The position numbers and the translations under genes were made by a program. A DNA stretch of 23,248 bases from a virus: positions 1 to 23,248 of IMG/VR virus record IMGVR_UViG_3300038738_000001; one strand, 5' to 3'. Below are positions 21,216 through 23,248 of this stretch, piece after piece (position 1 is the stretch's first letter; each line of letters starts with the position of its first letter). The notes beneath the pieces are model-generated. The model was not told the DNA's origin and did not search any database. It saw only the letters and a program-made list of their open reading frames with translations.

Positions 21216-21482
21216 ATGGATAATCTAACAGAAAAAGACCTGGAAGAACTAATAAAAATAAAGAAAAGGCAAAAGAAAAAGAATAGGTTTTCAAAGTTTA
21301 TAGTTACATTGGTAATTTTATTAAATGTAACATTTACTGCAGCAGTTTTATATGTATTTCTTAACATAGGGAATGAACCAACGACATTAATTACAGCATG
21401 GTTTGCTTTTACTACAGGAGAGTTATGGATGTTATCCAGCATAAAAAAGAAGAAAATAAAGGAGGATAACAATGAATATTAA
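21216..21482 (+). CDS. Small two-span membrane protein, holin candidate
   Basis: An 88-residue protein starting directly after the endolysin stop, with AAGGTG at 21203-21208 as its site. The N-terminus is strongly charged and helical (LTEKDLEELIKIKKRQKKKN), followed by a span at about 28-50 (FIVTLVILLNVTFTAAVLYV) and a second at about 57-75 (ITAWFAFTTGELWMLSS), then a basic tail. The position and topology fit a second holin, antiholin or lysis regulator working with the next gene, which it overlaps by 11 bases. The family is not known to me. Confidence 0.75.
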   Translation: MDNLTEKDLEELIKIKKRQKKKNRFSKFIVTLVILLNVTFTAAVLYVFLNIGNEPTTLITAWFAFTTGELWMLSSIKKKKIKEDNNEY

Positions 21483-21804
21483 TATAGATATAATGGTTAA
21501 GGTAATCATACCGATTTTAGGAGCTATCATAACATATTTGATAGTTCCTTTTATTAGGCAGAAAACTACAAAGGAGCAAAGGGAAAATATTTACTTTTGG
21601 GTAAGAGTAGCAGTTCAAGCAGCAGAGATGATTTTCAACGAGAAGGGTAAAGGCAAAGATAAAAAACAATATGTAATTGATTTTCTAACCTCTAAAGGAA
21701 TTAACATAACAATGCAAGAATTAGATCTTCTTATAGAAGCAGCAGTAAAAGAATTAAACTTAATACAAGAGCAATTATTGCCACCTAATGATGCCCTGGT
21801 ATGA
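21472..21804 (+). CDS. Phage holin, LLH-type
   Basis: A 110-residue protein: one membrane span at the N-terminus (residues 8-28, VKVIIPILGAIITYLIVPFI), then a helical, charged cytoplasmic part with RENIYFWVRVAVQAAEMIF, KKQYVIDFLTSKGI and ELDLLIEAAVKELN. This is the layout of the LL-H/phage_holin_6_1 group. It would permeabilise the membrane so that the endolysin reaches the wall. AAGGAGG at 21459-21465 precedes ATG 21472, and the TGA stop lies in the loop of the following terminator. Confidence 0.88.
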   Translation: MNINIDIMVKVIIPILGAIITYLIVPFIRQKTTKEQRENIYFWVRVAVQAAEMIFNEKGKGKDKKQYVIDFLTSKGINITMQELDLLIEAAVKELNLIQEQLLPPNDALV

Positions 21805-21826
21805 TACCAGGGCTTTTTTATTTTTA
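21793..21826 (+). terminator. Strong terminator ending the late operon
   Basis: GCCCTGGTA (21793-21801) and TACCAGGGC (21805-21813) form a perfect 9-base GC-rich stem with a 3-base loop, followed by TTTTTTATTTTT. It is the best terminator in the window and marks the end of the lysis genes. Confidence 0.92.
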
Positions 21827-21841
21827 AAAAGATGACAAACT

Positions 21842-21870
21842 TTGACATGCTTATTACATAATATTATAAT
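21842..21870 (+). promoter_or_regulatory. Consensus sigma-A promoter of the right-end cargo gene
   Basis: TTGACA (21842-21847), exactly 17 bases, then TATAAT (21865-21870): a perfect match to the vegetative consensus. It is 34 bases before ATG 21905, whose site is GAGGGGGT at 21893-21900. This implies constitutive expression in the lysogen, independent of phage late control. Confidence 0.9.
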
Positions 21871-21904
21871 TATTTTATAAAAATTAGAGAAAGAGGGGGT
21901 TACT

Positions 21905-22987
21905 ATGGAAACATTATATGAGGATTTTTATCAACAATTAAATATTCCTGTAGTTCAAGAAAGAAACTATTGGCTTGTAAGGAGTAACGGTGGAGAATAT
22001 TATGATGATTTTACTCTTCATAATTATATAGCGTTAGCTTGGGACTACGTAAATATAGCAATGCTTAATAATAAAAGTGAAGAAGAAATAAAAGCACTAA
22101 TTGAAATGAATGAAAGATCACAACCAACAAAGACCGATGACTTGACTGAAGAAGAAGTTAAATCATCTGGAGTTGTAACTTCTATATATAACAAAATTAT
22201 TAGATTCGTAAAGGAGTTTAAAATTGGTGATGTTGTTCTTGTTCCAAGCAAGAATTCAGAATCTATTTCTATTGGTATTATAAAAAGCGAAGCTTATGAA
22301 GATCCGTCATATATGCTTAACTATCTTAATGAAAATCCAAATACGGAATTAAAGTTATGTCCGTACCATAAGAGAAGAAAAGTAGAATGGTTAAAACATA
22401 TACCTAAATTTAAGCTAGACATCTACTTAATAAAAGCTTTCAGTTCACATCATGCTATATCTAGTATAAATGATCATGCTGAATATATAGACAGAACACT
22501 TTATCCTATCTATAGGAAAAAAGATGAAGTGCATAGCGTTATTCATGCAGGGCACCCAAATGGTTTTACTTTAAGAGAATTAGTTGAACTATCAAGGAAT
22601 TATGAATTATCTATAATGGATTTATGTGAACAATTAGGAATTGAATATAATTACAAAGATTATAACGTTAAAATAAATATTCATTCGCCTGGACTTATGG
22701 AGTTTATTGGATATGGAGCTATGGCAGGGATTGCACTTTCAATTTTTATGTTTTCATTAAATCATCTTTTTAATGGTGGTAAATTCAAAATAGGCTTTAA
22801 AAGAGATGAGGTCACGAAAAGCACAAAATTTATTTTGGAATCTGAAACTAAAGGATTTAAAGGTAGGGAACTAGATTTTAAGGAGCTTGAATTAAAACAA
22901 CAAGTTGAATTGAAGAAATTAGCAGAATCCTTACAAATAAAAAGTCCAGAATTTAATGATTTAAACTCTGAACAAAAAGAAGACTAA
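21905..22987 (+). CDS. Cargo gene: Mrr_N-like sensor domain plus one membrane span, possible defence protein
   Basis: A 360-residue protein outside the late operon with its own consensus promoter. Residues of about 20-175 resemble the N-terminal domain seen in Mrr-type and AAA-type restriction proteins: YWLVRSNGGEYYDDF (22-36) with IALAWDY (42-48), then RFVKEFKIGDVVLVPS (100-115), IGIIKSEAYEDPS (123-135) and YHKRRKVEWLKHIPK (154-168). A middle part (about 175-258) ends before one predicted span (264-289, EFIGYGAMAGIALSIFMFSL), then a charged, helical C-terminal tail. There is no Mrr-type nuclease motif (D...ExK) and no P-loop. A membrane-bound sensor that triggers or blocks something on phage infection is the likely class. 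The domain match is from memory of the pattern. Confidence 0.7.
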   Translation: METLYEDFYQQLNIPVVQERNYWLVRSNGGEYYDDFTLHNYIALAWDYVNIAMLNNKSEEEIKALIEMNERSQPTKTDDLTEEEVKSSGVVTSIYNKIIRFVKEFKIGDVVLVPSKNSESISIGIIKSEAYEDPSYMLNYLNENPNTELKLCPYHKRRKVEWLKHIPKFKLDIYLIKAFSSHHAISSINDHAEYIDRTLYPIYRKKDEVHSVIHAGHPNGFTLRELVELSRNYELSIMDLCEQLGIEYNYKDYNVKINIHSPGLMEFIGYGAMAGIALSIFMFSLNHLFNGGKFKIGFKRDEVTKSTKFILESETKGFKGRELDFKELELKQQVELKKLAESLQIKSPEFNDLNSEQKED

Positions 22988-23205
22988 TTACGCAAATTAA
23001 ATAAATCATGCAAAAATTTATTAATTTTTTTAGTGTAAATGATACTAATAATAAAGGAAATTATGAAAGTGCTAATTACTGATGTTTTTATGTCTGTTGC
23101 AAATTTACTAAAAATATTGATTGATATTAATGTTGCTAGGCTGAAAATAAATAATGAGATACTTATTAAATCAATTAGATTATGATACTTATTTAATTGT
23201 CTCAT
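22984..23205 (-). CDS. Small two-span membrane protein
   Basis: A 73-residue protein on the minus strand, with stop codons overlapping those of the convergent cargo gene by 4 bases. It starts at ATG 23205 with GGGGGTG (23213-23219 on the plus strand) 7 bases before it, and a TATAAT-like -10 lies near 23241-23246. The spans are about residues 12-34 (LISISLFIFSLATLISINIF) and 43-58 (VISTFIISFIISIIY), with basic ends. It has no recognised family. It could be a superinfection exclusion or partner protein of the convergent cargo gene, or part of the host chromosome beyond the phage end. Confidence 0.65.
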   Translation of the reverse strand: MRQLNKYHNLIDLISISLFIFSLATLISINIFSKFATDIKTSVISTFIISFIISIIYTKKINKFLHDLFNLRN

Positions 23206-23248
23206 ATTATTTTCACCCCCAACCTTTATAATAATATTATATTATACT

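Noticed and set aside
1-23248. CRISPR array, tRNA genes, insertion sequences, integrase
   Set aside because: No regularly spaced repeats, no cloverleaf with CCA-type ends, no transposase or recombinase motif were seen anywhere in the window.
23206-23248. Phage attachment site at the AT-rich right edge
   Set aside because: Only one end is visible, so no direct repeat can be shown; the AT-rich tract is better read as a promoter for the minus-strand gene.

Overview
The window is about 23 kb of a temperate siphophage genome (prophage or phage), transcribed almost entirely on the + strand. Strong AT bias, GGAGG/GGTG-type ribosome binding sites, frequent TTG/GTG starts and ATGA/TAATG start-stop overlaps point to a low-GC Firmicutes host, most likely of the Clostridia; the species cannot be named from this sequence. 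No integrase, CI-type repressor, replication gene, tRNA or rRNA is present, so the early/lysogeny half of the phage lies outside the window.

Layout. (1) 1-2775: end of the early/middle region, with the tail end of an unidentified gene, a NinB/Orf-like recombination protein, a DUF1653 protein, a MazG-like nucleotide pyrophosphohydrolase, a DUF3310 protein and an ArpU/DUF1492-type sigma-like regulator that probably switches on the late genes. (2) 2776-2995: a strongly folded non-coding leader ending in an intrinsic terminator-like hairpin. (3) 2996-6777: DNA packaging, with a zinc-ribbon protein, an HNH nuclease, a possible cos region, and small and large terminase. (4) 6809-12208: HK97-type head (portal, U35 protease, major capsid, connector, stopper and neck proteins), interrupted at 8014-8964 by a foreign cassette containing a minus-strand ribbon-helix-helix repressor and a plus-strand GIY-YIG homing endonuclease. 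(5) 12210-20137: long non-contractile tail, with tail terminator, tube protein, G/GT chaperones made by -1 frameshifting at A_AAA_AAC, a TM2/zinc-ribbon cargo gene, tape measure, tail tip and fibre genes. (6) 20247-21804: lysis, with an XhlA-like membrane protein, an Amidase_3 endolysin with an internal start for its C-terminal domain, and two small membrane proteins of which one is an LLH-type holin. (7) 21814-23248: after a strong terminator, a consensus promoter drives a 360-residue cargo gene whose N-terminal half resembles the sensor domain of Mrr-type restriction proteins and which carries one membrane span; a convergent small two-span membrane gene follows.

How it fits together: the regulator, folded leader and run of internal hairpins suggest that late transcription is controlled at the start and tuned or protected along the operon. 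HNH protein, terminases and cos candidate form one packaging module of the HK97-type cos-phage kind. Cargo genes (RHH/GIY-YIG, TM2, right-end sensor/membrane gene) sit between structural modules, each with its own promoter-like and terminator-like signals. The most promising unexplained items are the right-end cargo gene, the structured leader RNA and the divergent RHH/GIY-YIG control region.
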